The notes: generated by a model from the letters alone, not told the origin. Counted from the first letter of the stretch, positions 24,160-37,980 are shown. The stretch is 64,000 nt of DNA from Caprimulgus europaeus (GCA_907165065.1 OU015532.1:31686339-31750338); one strand, 5' to 3'. Numbers and translations: made by a program.

Positions 24160-25052
24160 TGTGGTGGTTTAGCCCACAGTGGGACCATGCAGTCCTGCAC
24201 TCACTTCCCCCACCCAGTGAGGTGGGAAGGGAATCACAACAAAGGGAGCACAGATTAGAATGAGGACAAGGACGGCTCACTCACCAGTTACGGTCACGGG
24301 CAAAACAGGCTCCACTTGGGGAAGAAAAATCAATTTAATTTGTTACCAATCATCCGAGTAGCACAGTGAGACATAACAACTACATCTTAAGACACATTCC
24401 TCCCATCTCTCTGTTCTTCCTGGGCTCAAATCACTTTGCTCCTGATTTCTCTACCTTCGCCCCCCCAGCAGCACATGGGGGGCAGGGAATGGGAATTGTA
24501 GTCAGTTCACCATTGTCGCACTTTGCAGCATGAAAGTCCAGGAATAAAATGTTCCAATGCAGGATTCCCATGGAGTCAGGGACCTCTTCAGGTGGAGCTC
24601 CCAGCTCTGGCATGGGAACATCCAGGGGCTGCAGACTGGCCTCCAGTCCAGTGCACCTCCTCCTCACCCCCTGGCTCTGGGGGTCCACTCCCACTCTGTC
24701 ATTGAGTGTCTCTGGGGTCTCAGTACAGTCACGCCTGTCCTTGAGCTTGGCTTTCTGCTCCAGCATGGGGTCTTCCATGGCCTACATGTGGGTATCTGCT
24801 CCACTGTTGAACTTCCATGGGCTGCAGGGCACCTCCTTTACCTTCTACTCCATGCATGTTGAACTGGGTGTCTGAGGTTCTCTGTCCTCTCCCTCCTCTT
24901 CCTTCCTCCTGGCAATGAAGCTATCTCTTTAGGCCAATGGTCATCTTTTGTTCAGGTCATCAGCCTCCCCTCCAGGTTCTCTCCACCTTCACAAAGCTTC
25001 CCACAGGGTAGCCCCTTCCCCCAGTACCAAAAATGGCCCCCCACACACACAC
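24160..25052 (-). mobile_element. Solo LTR of an endogenous retrovirus, same family as 21.8-22.9 kb
   Basis: Opens with tgtggtggtttagcccacag and closes near acacaagcccaacac. It shares long collinear phrases with 21828-22868: gtgaggtgggaagggaatca (compare the left copy), gaggacaaggacggctcact, ctccagcatggggtcttcca and catgggctgcaggg. The direction is the same as the other two LTRs. A clean target duplication is not visible. The outer 30 bp on the right pass through a CA run, so that border is uncertain. The two similar LTRs are 1.3 kb apart in the same direction but do not flank any retroviral gene. Confidence 0.85.
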
Positions 25053-25053
25053 A
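25038..25053. repeat. Short (CA)n run
   Basis: About six CA units inside the right (U3) end of the LTR. Confidence 0.8.
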
Positions 25054-25778
25054 AGCCCAACACGTTGGGGGAGAAAAAAAAGATGAGGACAGAAAAGGCA
25101 GATAATTTCTTCCCCAAAAATGATGTATATCTTGTTCATCACATCTAGTGGACTTGATAAAAATGACAGATTATTTGAAATAAAAATTAATAAAACTAAT
25201 TATTATTTATTACTCACATAGAGTAAAATGCTCCCTGTAAATCCCATTTGTAATCTAACAGATTTTATGCCAATCTTTTTTGTTACTCGTCAACATTTCT
25301 GCATTACTTCAACATATAAGTTTGCAGCAGTTGTTGCCTGTTATTACCATGGTTAGCAATACAGACAACTGAAAATTTGCCTCACAAATATTTCTAATGT
25401 AAATTTTGCAGTGCTTGCTTATATTTTTTATTTTTATTGTGATAACCAATTACCAGGATTATATTACCTTGATTTTACCCAGCTTGTGAAATCCTAGAAT
25501 TTTTCATTATTTGGTTGCTTCCTTTTACCTGCTTATTCACCTGCATTCCTGCAGCTCTAAAACCTTTTACTTTTTAATGTTTCCTAAATATTTATGCACA
25601 TTTTTTTTTCATAGATTAGCAAAATATTTATATATATGCAAATACAACTTTTGTCTGGTTCCATTTTCTAGATATAAAAGCCTGAATTAGATGTGAGGTT
25701 TTCATTTCAATTATATTGTTAGTAAATTAATGTTTTGGAATAGAAAAGATGATGCATCAAATAGTAATATGACAAAAA
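25054..25778. other. Unique AT-rich noncoding DNA
   Basis: No element or exon is recognised in this stretch between an LTR and a CR1 copy. Confidence 0.5.
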
Positions 25779-26413
25779 TCACAGAATCACAGAATCACAG
25801 AATATTAGGGATTAGAAGGGACCTCGAAAGATCATCTAGTCCAATCCCCCTGCTGGAGCAGGAACACCTAGATGAGTTCGCACAGGAAGGCGTCCAGGCG
25901 GGTCTTGAATGTCTCCAGAGAAGGAGACTCCACAACCCCCCTGGGCAGCCTGTTCCAGTGCTCTGTCACCCTCACAGTAAAGAAGTTCTTTCTCAAATTT
26001 AAGCGGAACCTCCTGTGTTCCAGCTTACACCCATTACCCCTTGTCCTATCATCGGTCGTTACTGTGAAGAGCCTGGCCCCATCCTCCTCACACTCACCAT
26101 TCAAATATTTATAAACATTAATCAGGTCCCCCCTCAGTCTCCTCTTCTCCAAGCTAAAGAGCCCCAGCTCCCTCAGTCTTTCCTCATAAGGGAGATGTTC
26201 CACTCCCTTAATCATTTTGGTGGCTCTTCGCTGGACTCTCTCAAGCAGCTCCCTGTCCTTCTTGAACTGAGGGGCCCAGAACTGGACACAATATTCCAGA
26301 TGTGGCCTCACCAGGGCAGAGTAGAGGGGAAGAAGAACCTCTCTTGACCTACTGACTACACCCCTTCTAATGCACCCCAGGATGCCATTGGCCTTCCTGG
26401 CCACAAGGGCACA
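25779..26413 (-). mobile_element. CR1 LINE, best-preserved copy, 5'-truncated
   Basis: The left end has three copies of the CR1 terminal octamer (tcacagaa repeated), then the 3' UTR, the ORF2 stop and about 180 uninterrupted ORF2 codons. It breaks off abruptly at cctggccacaagggcaca, where unique sequence begins. Intact reading over its whole length and the clean octamer array make it the youngest CR1 of the window. The subfamily phrase ggaagggacctcgaaagatc is of the kind common in neoavian birds (from memory). Confidence 0.96.
25868..26413 (-). pseudogene. CR1 ORF2 C-terminal fragment, about 180 codons, unbroken
   Basis: The minus strand reads, in order, [88 protein letters not shown] and the terminal FLCELI followed by the stop. 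This is the thumb and C-terminal part downstream of the reverse-transcriptase palm. The catalytic FADD box is absent, lost by 5' truncation at insertion. The family's full ORF2 is roughly 900-1000 residues, so about one fifth is left. It has no start codon or promoter of its own and is not a functional gene. Confidence 0.94.
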
Positions 26414-29400
26414 AAAATACTTCACATAAGGACATTAAATTGGTTAAACTTGTGCACAAAAGTCTGAGAAGGATTATTTTTAGTGTATTTCACACACGTT
26501 GTGAAAAAAAAAATGGAAAAAAAAAAAAAAGCCAAACTCCTGACTACACAGAAGATTAATCTGAATATTCTGACTCTATATTTTAATCTGATTTCTGACA
26601 CTCTAAGAATGTTTATCAGAACTTTCTGCCTAAAACTGTGCGTAATAGCAACAAACAAGTGAAATAGAACAAAATTAGTCTTTGTTATTTGGAACCCAAT
26701 AGTGAGAAAATTATGATTGCCAGAGTGAAAACCAGACAGAAGTCACTGTCATATATTTTGTATTCACCAACGTATCTACAGTCTTCAAATATCAACAACT
26801 GAAATGGGCATGTTATGAAAAGAAAGGACTGAAATCCTTTCCATTTCTAGAATATTACTCTCCCTAGGGTCCCAGCCATCTCTAGTTTGACACTACCTTG
26901 TAGTTCGCTTAGTAGATACATACTAGTTTAGGGAGTCTATAAATGTAGCAGTTATTAACTCTGTTCTTCTAGTGTGCACATGTACAGTTTATTCAAAATG
27001 TCAAATGTAGTTGTTCTATCAGTGACCACTGTTGACAGTAGCTAATGTCTCTTCAGATGTTTTACCTTCACTCCATTGCACTTTTCATTTGAATGAGGAA
27101 TCTCAAGTTCAGGAAAATAAATTTCTCTTAGAAAGAAAATTTATTCCTTAAGGTCAACAAGAATATTTAATTAGTAGCAAATATCTTAAAGAATATCGTT
27201 CCTAAAAATATCCTCATGGATGGAGGGAGGATCTTTCAAAGTGGTATATGTTAATCACCCTTTTCTCTTTTTTCTTAAGTCTAGCTGTACTCAGGAATTT
27301 TTTAACCATTTCTGGTATGTTTATTCTGTCTCAGATCTTCAGATCTAGTGACCAGTCCAGAGGTATCTTCTATAAAATACCTTAGAATGTATTTTTTATA
27401 CGTAATTGCTCAATCAATACACTCAGAGCTGAATAAAAATGACCACACTCACCATCTGTTACAATCATTTCAGATGCAAGCTCCAACTGGCATATTGACT
27501 GGCATTCTGAGAATGGCCTCATGGTTAACACAGAAAACTGGAAGTCAAGAGACTCAAGCTACTCACAGGTATCCCTAGCTTATCACAACTTTTAAATCAG
27601 AATAAAATAATAATTTATACAGTCCTCATAGGCACATTTTCAGGTGCTGTTTAGTTTTTTTAATTAGTTTTTAAAAATTGTGTTGAGCTCTCTGGATTAA
27701 ATATTTTTTCAAGTTGAAAATTTTTTAAATAAATGAAAATTGCTTGTTTTCTTCTTTGAATTCACCTTATTTGCTACATACTGAACCTGAAATATCCCTT
27801 ATTCTCTCACTTTGTCTATGATCTTTTCTGGATGAGTTTGATTGGTTGATATGCAGCTTTCTTCTACTTATTCTTAATTACTGAAGTCTTATTAGTGGAT
27901 ATTTAGATAAATCTTTTCATGTTTTTGTTTTATTTATTTTCAAATTAATTTCCTAGGCCAAGAACTGAAATATATTTTTGCTAAAGTTTGTTTTTAATGT
28001 TATTTATTTTTAGAGTATTTTGTCCAAGATAGATAAAACAATAATTTTATTTTCCTAAGAATCAAGACTCCTGTGTTTTATCCAAGATGGATAAAATAGG
28101 TAATTAGGTGCAGGGGGGGTTACATGTAACTGCACACAATGTATAAAGACTGAGTCTCAGTTAGATTAAAAATTCGAACTGGAACCCTGCAAAGATACAA
28201 AATGGAGAGCATGTCTGCATTGCCATCAGTCTGCTACAGCTACCTAAACTGGCTTTGAACTAGTTAGATCAAATGTTCGCCATAACCTAGCTGAAGCCAC
28301 ACATAGCTCTATGCTTTTCTGCTTCATGGTTATTAACACTATGTAGACCTATCTGGATAGCTACCAGCCAATTTAGTGCCATCCTGAGGATGTGTCTTGC
28401 CCTTCCTTCCATGTTAGTGAAAATTGATCTGTAATTCATTTCAATAACTCCTTAGCAGTCTACTTGATACCAGGAATTTGTTTGAGGAAATGACTGCTTT
28501 TCCCTGAGAATATTCTCCAGGAACAAGCAATGCTATTTCATTGAGGCTTCAACATCACCCGCAGTGCAAGAAAAGTTTGAGACCACCCTGTAGGATCCTA
28601 GAATAATTCAGAGCATCCTCCCTACCTTTCTAGTGTTAATTAATCTGATAAATACACAATTAAAAATAAATTTGCCATAAAATTTATGTGATTTGAAGTT
28701 GACCAGTTCATTTCATCATTTAGGCTTAGGCAGGCATTTGTAAGGTAAGATTTGACAGAACATCTGTCTGGCTTTCCTGTTTATTTATTTATCTGTCCTA
28801 GAACACCTGTATTACATCCCTTCTTACTTATCATTGACGTGTGACCATTCTTTTTTCTCCTATACAAATATGAAGGGTTTCCATGTCTTTTTTTTCTCTC
28901 TCCCAAGCCTTTCCATGCCTTTTTTGGTTTTTGTTTTTGGTTTTGGTTTTTTTTTGGTTTTTTTTGTATTGTTGATCCTGGTTCTTCTATATCTCCTCAG
29001 ATATAGCACTAATCAAATCTACCTCAGTATTTTTCCTGACTGAAACTCAGAACATTCCTAGTAAGACTGAAACATTATTAGTGTTATTTTTAACTTCTCT
29101 GTATAATATTTTAATATGCTTGTTTTTACATTTCTAAATACGTGGTTGAGATTTTACTCATAAGAAATATTGTGAAGTTCACAATAACACCATAAGCCTT
29201 GCTTTAGAGCAGCCATGCACATCCTTCTACCTCCAATCATGATGCATATGGGGAAATATTTGTAAGTAGGAAGTGATTCCAATAGTAAAAAAGTGTAAAT
29301 CTGTATAGTTTAGTCATTAATCAGTTATTAATCAAGTACTCCTCTTTGTCAGCTTTTTTTCAGTTAATGTAATTTCCAGCGACTGTTAGGAAAAAGAAGA

Positions 29401-30204
29401 TTTTTGGTTAGGTACTGGAGGTAACACTATGGCATTCTAGATTTCCAGTGTTATAACTTTACTTCCACAGCAAGAAACCAGATTCTTAGATAATACCAAT
29501 CAGCATTAATTCCTTTGATGACAGTAATGAGTATGAATTTTCACTACAGAAATGTTTAAAATACAGTATTCATTGATGCTTTAGTAACTCTGGGTATAGT
29601 TCTTTCACATCATTAATTTGCTTTTAATAGTATTGTTTAGCTGATCCTAAATGTAGTATTGATTCAAACACTATTACTCCTATACTTATGTGTTATTTGA
29701 CCTTATGATCATGGTTGGCCCAGAAAGCAACCTGGAAGAAACTGATACTTGTTTTAGAAAGAAAACTAAAAGTTCAATTACAATCTCATTTTTTCAGCAA
29801 CCTTTGCGCTATTGTGAGAACTCCAATATTGAATTTTATAATTTCCTTTGATTTGTTTCACCTTTAACTTAATTTCTTTTTATGCGTGTGAAGATCTATG
29901 TCAAATTTCAAATCAATCTGATTTTTTCCAATCAGAAGGTTATATTTATTATCGTGACTTCTCAGTCTTGAATGCCATATTCTTTTAACGTGAAAAATTA
30001 AGATGAACTATGTGTTTACTTAATTTGTAAACCTAACTTTTCTTTTGCATGCTGATCAGATTAACAGATCTGGTTTGATTCTCTTATGGAAAACATTCCT
30101 ATATGCTATTCTTGTGTATTTCTATGTGTCTGTACATATGGTTAACAAATATGGTTGAATTTATATTTTATTCATGACCATACTGTATTTTAACATTTAC
30201 CATG
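26414..30204. other. Unique AT-rich noncoding DNA
   Basis: About 3.8 kb. Contains A runs at 26505-26531, a pair of related 20-bp phrases (ttttgtccaagatagataaa near 28018 and ttttatccaagatggataaa near 28077), and a T/G-rich tract at 28913-28972. No exon or transposon is recognised. Confidence 0.5.
28913..28972. repeat. T/G-rich low-complexity tract
   Basis: Runs of T separated by GG (ggtttttgtttttggttttg and similar). The overlapping 69-codon hydrophobic open frame is an artefact of this composition. Confidence 0.85.
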
Positions 30205-30605
30205 CATATATGTTTGTATGAGGGGGACAATCTGGGTTGTTATATCATAATGCCTCAGCATAACCAGGATGCCTAAAAAAGATAGATTAAAGATATCTCT
30301 AGCAGCTGGTTTGGAATTCATGCTGGGAAAAGTATTGTTACACAAGATGTTGGAAGAGAAGCAGTGCCAGACAACAAATTGTCATTAAGTGCAGAGATTT
30401 CTAACTATCGCTAGTTAGAAAACAATGGGCTTTCAACCTCCCAAAAGGAGCTAAGCTAAACAGGAAGCAATGAAAAAACATCAGTCTTTCCTGGTTAGGG
30501 AACAATTATTAAACTCATCGAGCAAAGTTAGAGATGATCCTTTTTATGGATTTGTGTACTACTTTGGTACCTCACTACAGGATTAATAAATGGTTATGAC
30601 TTGAC
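30205..30605 (+). mobile_element. Weak LTR candidate
   Basis: A TATA-like tttttatgg (about 30540) is followed 50 bp later by attaataaatgg (about 30582) and a close at gacttgatgtca. The block is more GC-balanced than its surroundings and holds a 10-bp inverted repeat at 30398-30421. No target duplication or retroviral gene is seen, and the TATA to poly-A distance is very short. It may simply be unique DNA. Confidence 0.22.
30398..30421. repeat. Perfect inverted repeat: 10-bp arms, 4-nt loop
   Basis: tttctaacta and tagttagaaa are exact complements around tcgc. Confidence 0.9.
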
Positions 30606-32307
30606 TTGATGTCATAATGTAGATAGAGCATTAATTTCATGATTATGGAACAAGAATATAGGTAATATTACTCAGATTACCTTCTATTACCCTATATATC
30701 TTGCAGGATATAGATTAAGTTTGTAATTTTCACAACAGATGTAGAGGCACTTAATTCTGATTCTAGACTAAAGGATTTGAATGAACCCACAGACAATGAT
30801 AAAACTGCTTCTTTTCTCAGAAATTTGTGAAAGACTTAGGACATCTTTACTATAACAACTCCATGACAAAGAAAGCAACTCAGAAAGTCTTGTCCTGACC
30901 ACCACTTTGAGATTTTCTTTAATTTTGAAAGTAAATTGAGATTTTATGGGTTTGTTGATTGAAGTGTAGTATACCAGATTACCCAAAAGACTGCAAAGTT
31001 TGATCACGATTTTTCTCAACAATTCAGAGTCTTATATTTATGGCTTCTCCATCTTATAGGTATTTCAGGACAGACTCTGTTATTCTTTCTTAATAATCAG
31101 ATATTTAATCAGGAGCATTTCAGGGTTCACTTAGATTCAAGAGCTGTATTTAGCCATACATGTACAAAATGCCATCTTAATATGGGATTTTTTAGAGATT
31201 ATTTTCCAAGGAGAACACCAGTGTTGTCTCTGACATTACCTATCTCTTACTGTAATCTTGTATCCCTACAGGAGGCACCACAGGACCATTCTATATAATG
31301 ATTGTTTTTGGCAAATGCAAGCAATGGAACAAATGCCAACCCTTCCAAAGCCAATGCCTGTCAGTGCCTGCTCCCTGGTTGGCAGAGAGCACCCTACTCA
31401 AATGCTAAGAGGTTTGTTGGCTTCACTGTCTGCTATAATTCACCCTGTTATGGAAGAAAACAGCTGTCCCGCGATCATGACCTGGAAACATGCCATAACA
31501 ACTCACTGAGTTAAAATCCCAACTTGACAGCTCGTACTAGGATTCAGTCTCATGACTGTTGGTGAATGAATTGTAAAGTAGTCTTAAGGGGATAGAATAT
31601 AATTGATTAATTTTTAATGCTATGTCTGGAAAATGGTCTGCTCTTGAACATGTTTGTTGCATGCACAATTAACGCAGCTCTGACATTTTGTGTGTTCAGA
31701 AGTGGGAGAAGTTAAACAAAAGCTTCCTAGTGCAGCCACACCTCCTGCCCCCTGCAGATATGTGCTAGGTGTTACACACGCTGGTGGGATTTGCTGTCCA
31801 GTTGTCAGATACAGATACAGACTGTGATCTACCCATAAAACTGAGAGATACCAATGCATAGCTCTAAAGTAAAATAAGTCACCTTTCTCCCTAGAAGGCA
31901 TCTTTCTACTTTCTTATCTAAGCTGCACATCAATTCAATACCGCACTGGTGTGCTAAAATGCTTTGCTAAAGAATTTCACAGCAGTATTGCATAGCCAAA
32001 TGAGTTCACATTTTTAATACAGAGATATTAATTTTTTTAAAAAAATACTATCAGAGTAGATTTGGGCTTCCGGTGGCTTTAACTCTTTATTTATTTCAGT
32101 TAATAATAACCTTTAATTTAAAAAAAGAAAAATCTAGCCTATGTGCCATAAAGAATGGCTTTTTCCCATAAAGAAAGGAGCAATGTGTTCCTAGAATCTT
32201 TGTAAGACTGAAGGTGATCTATGAAATTTTTAATTCCCTGCAAGGTATTCTCAAACTAGTTCCACAGCACAAACTTTCATTGGAACAGATGCTTTAGTTT
32301 TCAGTAT

Positions 32308-32405
32308 AAAAAAACCCACCCCCTCAAAAAAACCAACCTAACAAACAAACAACAACAAAACAACAAAAAAGCAAACAAACAAACAAAAAAAAACCCCAAA
32401 CAACT
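32308..32405. repeat. A/C-rich low-complexity tract (CAAA/CAA units)
   Basis: About 100 bp of caaa, caacaa and long A runs with short C blocks at both ends. Confidence 0.88.
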
Positions 32406-35400
32406 GCCCCACACCCTCAAAAGAATATATAAAAGAAAAACAACTGACAAAATTATATTATGTCAGATAAATGACTGTCAGTGTATATAGTTCACTATAG
32501 GGGAATCTAGGTATACCCGCAGAATTCTGAAAATGGAAAAGGAATGCACTTTTATGGATATCTATTTGGGTTTTTTATCTGCTTCAACTGATAGTAAATG
32601 CTGGAGGTGTGTCATATTTTAATATAAATATAGATCTAGACCGAAAATTAAACTGTTTCTGTAGCTGTGTATTGTAAAATTTCACTTGGTTGTATTCAGT
32701 GACATCTAAAGTAAGTTCCAACTTAAACTCAGAACTCTTCAGGGCAGGAGTTTTTTTAGAGCTCTATAATGAACTCACTCATATTTTTATTGCCACATAA
32801 GAAATAATAATTATAAAAACAACATTTCCCAAATATAAATATTTACATTCTGATAAACCCCTCACCTGGGAAATAATTTAGAGAGATATATGTGAGGCTT
32901 GGGACAGCCAGTTTCTACTCCTGTACTTGCTTACCTCTACTTATTCAAATGAGCAGTTGGGGATTCCCTCAACCTGGAAAAACAACAAAGCTGGCATAAA
33001 ACCAAAGTAGGCCAGTGTTTAGCATGCCTAGGAGTCTCGGCCACAATATTAATTTGTGTGTTAATATTTGTTTTTATTTTGCAAGGAGAACTAAATATCA
33101 TTAATAGAAAACAAATTTATTATCTAGATGTCCTAAATATCACCAAAGTTTGCTTACAAGATTTAAACATTTTTTTTCTCTGTCTCTTTCTTCTCAGTGT
33201 CATTCTCTAAAGTCTCTTGGTGTAAAAGCACAAAGTGATTTGTATTTTCTCTAAAGAGCAGGAAAAATGTGAAGTGAGCAAGAAGCAAAAAAAAAAGTTT
33301 GATTCTGACTCTTTCAGTAAAAGCTATTGACACAACTTTCACAGTACAGTACCACTTACTGTGATTAAGAATAATTGAATCTGCACTTTAGCACAAATAT
33401 ATCATTTCTTACTTTCTGATTAGTTTTTATTTATCTACTCAAAAAGTAAATTTGTATGGTACCGTTATAAGGTTACATGAAACCAGAAACTTAGATCTAG
33501 AATAGTATTCTGCTGCTAGAAAGAATATTCAGACCACCAGACCTGTTCACTTCTACAGGCGTGGAAGCGGACCAGCACTTTGGTCATAATTTGTGACTGG
33601 AATGCTCCCTTGTCAGCTACTGACAGCTTATATCCAGCAGCCTGACATCTAGGAATCCAGGGCAGATGCTTCCTATATATGACACATAAAAATTCTACTA
33701 TTGTTCACAGATGTGTAGGATATACTGAGTGTATGATGAAGAATTAATCTGTTTATGCAGAGTCAAAAGTATTTGGAACATGTTGGGTGTCCGATATATC
33801 AATATGTATGGCAAGAGTCCACGGCCGAAAGCATTGAACTGCTTTCCTTTGAACCTCTCAATGGTGCTCAGGTTAAGTATTTGTTCTGGAAATTTATTAC
33901 AGCACATTCTCACTCTTTTGAGTACTGAAGAAAATATGACAATCTTGTCAGTAAGAACTACTTTTGAGTGTGATAGTTTAATTGCTAGCATAGACACTAA
34001 TTACTAATGAGCAAAAATTTATACTAAATTGTCATAGAGTACTTCACAAAAGTATTAGTTAGCAATTGATAATGCACAGATTATGCAAGCAAACGAAATA
34101 CCATTAGTCTGGCAGCCAGAAAAACTATCTTGTCTGCTGTACTAAGTACCAGCAAGGATTTGCACTCATGGACATTGTAACCTGCTTTATTCAACAAAGG
34201 TAGGTTTCACAATTGCTATGTAATTGACTTCACTGAGAGGCTGATATATTTTACTAGCATTTGATTTTACAGTTCAAAAAACTTAATTCAACTTCATTAT
34301 AAATGACCAGTTCAACAAACTTTTGCTAGAATTCCCATTATTGTTCAGTACTCTTCCTTATAAAACTACAAGAAAACAAAATAAATTTATTAAATAAAAC
34401 CTTAAAAAACATATATAATAAAATATATGTATTTAAAATAGTCGTAAAACAGAAATTAATAAATTTATTATTATAAATTTTCATCACAGAAGAATACAGC
34501 ATAATATTTGCAGTGACATTTCATATAATATACTTAAGTGTATTTCTAGGGTGAAATAACACAATTTGTTTTTAGTAATAAGTATCATTCATACCCATCC
34601 ATGGAAGTGATGATTCACGGTTATTTACAAACAAATCAATTTTTTGTGTATTATGGGTGAAGTTCCAAAGACTAGACATTTCTAATCAAATGGTGAGTAG
34701 CTGGAGTTAATGCAACCTGCATCCACCAAAAGAAGATCTGGAAGTGTAAGCTCTGATCATCCCCTCAATCCCCTACTAAATAGAAATCTTCACTGATAAT
34801 TTGTGAAGCAAGCAAAGAGCATCCATGTAATAGAAGAGTCATCAACAATGAAGAGTCACAAATTATTTATATTAAAATTTCATGCTGGCAGTGTTGAAAG
34901 TTTTCAGCCACGTGATCAATTATTAAAATGGTTGAGATTTTTGCCCTGTACATTCATAAAATAGAAGAGAAAATCATAGTAACTGAAAAGCCCTATCAGT
35001 CTATTAGTAACAAAGGTCTAAATTTAACTATGAGCTAACCTAAAACATCTAAATTTGCTTCCAAGTGATATCACTTTACATAGTGTATATTAAGAACTAC
35101 CTCAGAAACAGATATTAAGTAGGACATGTTCATAAATGAAAGACGACTGAATTCAACCTGAACAGTGGCAAGCTGTTCTTATCTGTGAAAGCTCAAAAAT
35201 TCCTCATAAGACTTGTAGTTCTTTCTCTGCCATTGTAGTCAAAGCATTTCTTATGGTTGGGAGAGAAAGAGATGTGTATTCTAAAAGATAAATTGAGGCT
35301 ACAGAATTAAATAAACACATTCCTGTAATCCTCTGACACAGAAGCAGATATTTCAGACTGACCTCTCACCTCCTCCATGGGAATAATTTAGCTACCCTCA

Positions 35401-36227
35401 AAACAGTAAAATTTGCCACTCCTTAAATCTTGCTATGTCCTTAATTTTTTTCTGCCCTGATGAGAAACTTGAGCTGGCTGCAAATACCACAGCTTTTTGT
35501 ATTTGTCCATCACTTGCGTGTCACAGGGCACCTCTAATTGGAAGTTCTACATGGCTACAAAACTCAGAAATTTCTGCAGGATCTGATGCTGCCTGGAGTG
35601 CAACTTCAGACTCTCCAATCAGAACATAAAATGAAGTCTGATCTGTGAGAGTGGTCAGGTTACTAGACAATATTGGATTACAAGGGAGTATGTCAATACA
35701 CAAAACACTTTTCTCTCTGTGAATATGATTTTCAAACCTAAAGTGAAAGCTCATTCATACTCTTGCAGAGTAAGACACAAATCCTATGCAGCTGTAGGCC
35801 CTTGCAGTATACAAGTGCTCTCTATTTCTTTCTTCTTTCTTTTTTTTCTCTGTTCTGTTTTATCACTGTGAGAAAGAACACATACACAGTTTTTACATCC
35901 AAATAATTGCATTTGAATGGGATTTTAACTGCAGCTTCTGAAAATACTATTCGTACATTACAGGCAGATCTCATTAGTCTGTTTTGTCATACTTACAACA
36001 TATTAATAGGTAACTCCTTCATTTTTAATTTATCTAAGAGTTTGGTTTTGCTAGTGATAAATGCAGCCTCTCTGACAGGGACAGAAGACTGTTTTAGTTT
36101 TGCTTTAAAATCAGTGACAACAAGTAGGGTTAAGTGAGAAAGGGGGGGTCATATTTCAAATAGTGACATCACTTTGGCTTTTGTCTTGTGTTCCGGAATA
36201 TCTTTTGCATGTGATGAACCTATGGAA

Positions 36228-36251
36228 ATATATATATATATATATATATAT
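36228..36251. repeat. (AT)12 microsatellite
   Basis: An uninterrupted AT run of about 24 bp, likely length-variable. Confidence 0.92.
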
Positions 36252-37557
36252 GTAATACATATCCTCCTTTTTACATCTCCACTTGTCTTCACATACTTGG
36301 ACATACTCTGTGTTCACTTGCAAGCAATACTCTGACAAATTTAAATGCATGCTACTCAGAAAACAATAAGTTATCATATGTTTTTTCCTCCAGACTCTTG
36401 ATCCATAGATTTATTTTTTGGTTAAAATGTTACTCTTTTATCTGAGAGAGTGATTCAGAATAAAGATGCTTTTTTTTTTGCCTTTTTTTTGCTTTTTTTC
36501 CCCCCCTACGATGAGTTTCTCCTTTGAAAATATTAACACTATGTACTTTATCTATGTAGGCTCCTCAGGTTATTTATCTGTAAGAAGCATTAAATATTCT
36601 TGAGCAGATATTTAGTGGATATGAATCTGTAGCTGTGTTGGTTTCATTGGTACTCTGTCAGTGTACCCCAGCAGAAGTTATAGAGCACAATATTTTATTG
36701 TACAGGCACACTCAAGAAGTAATAAGTACCTCATCAAAAGCCCTCAAGGTCTTTTAGAAACTAACTGAACAAGCTTTATTTCACCGATGTGTGGTAGACA
36801 AGCATTATTAGATTCCCCAGCATTTTCTTTATCAAACATTTGAAGTTGTTATGTTTATAAACTGTTTCAAGGGAAAGGGAACTGCTTTTTAGATAAGTAA
36901 ATATTAAAATGTTATGTTTTAAAATAGCACTTTTAAAGGAATTACTGAAGTTAATGGGAAAGTTCACTCAACCTGCATAAACTTCTACCTGACCACCTAC
37001 CAAATTGCAAAACTGACATAAAAATGTTTTGATGAAGGAACTTTGGCTAGACTTCAAGAAGTTTGCAGCCTATTGCTTTTTACAACCTAGATCAGACTCA
37101 TTGCATTGACCTAGACCCAGCCAGGGAGAGTGCAGATACTAACCACTGATTGAGGAGTTTAGGTTTTTTCTGTGAGGTTTGCAAGGTTTTTATAAACATA
37201 TTTTGAAAGAATGATGTAGAAGATATCTACTTTAATATAAATTGAATATCTAAGGGAAGTCTCCAATCCTTATGGCTCCTTTTTTAAACCAGGAGGGATG
37301 AAAAAGTCTTGTATCATGTCTAGAAATATGTTACTTACTTAGGAGTTCTTCCACTGTTACCAGAAGTCATCATGATAGTAAGTCATATCTCCCAGATTGC
37401 AAGGCCACTTTTATCATCAAACGTATTTATTTATCAACCTTTTCAGGTTGCCTTGAAGATTAATTTTCTATCTCCCTATCCATGTCTTCCTATCCAGCTA
37501 TCGTTTCCTTATGTTCAATATTTCTTCCTAAATAATCTCTGTTGTTATCTCTCCATG

Positions 37558-37573
37558 TATATATATATATATA
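37558..37573. repeat. (TA)8 microsatellite
   Basis: A short uninterrupted TA run. Confidence 0.85.
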
Positions 37574-37980
37574 AATTTCTCACTCTAACACTTTATTGTG
37601 CCTAAATCACAAACCAGCTATAAAGTAATCCAGTACTCTCTAAGGAAATATTGTTAATTACTAACCAGTCTCCTCTTTGGCCTATTTTCCCCTTTATTCC
37701 AGTGCTAGCAAATGTACAGTCTTGGTTTCTGTCTTGTTTTCAAATAAAATAAAAAAAGATGGTATTTTTTATTTCTCTCTCTTGTCTACCTTGTTTTTAG
37801 TACATACTGATTTTCTGTATCACATATACTCTAGTTTCTTCTAGTATAATTTTTTTAAATGAATTTTTAATTTTTATGTCTTGATCGTTATTTTTCTCAG
37901 GTATTCAGGATTGAAAAATGATTATTTTTATCTTTTCTTCCTCATATCTATCTTCCTTCCTGTTCCTCACTCCCTTCCTG

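Noticed and set aside
24431-24875. Frames of 115, 108 and 101 codons
   Set aside because: LTR-derived, as above.
31240-31509. Possible exon: acceptor-like tgtatccctacag before open frames of about 80 codons with several cysteines
   Set aside because: Two frames are open over the same bases, neither resembles a known protein, and only weak donor sites follow. It remains a chance pattern unless RNA data show otherwise.
33698-34007. Complementary open frames of 99 and 92 codons
   Set aside because: They overlap on opposite strands, have no recognisable domain and no codon-use difference from the surroundings.
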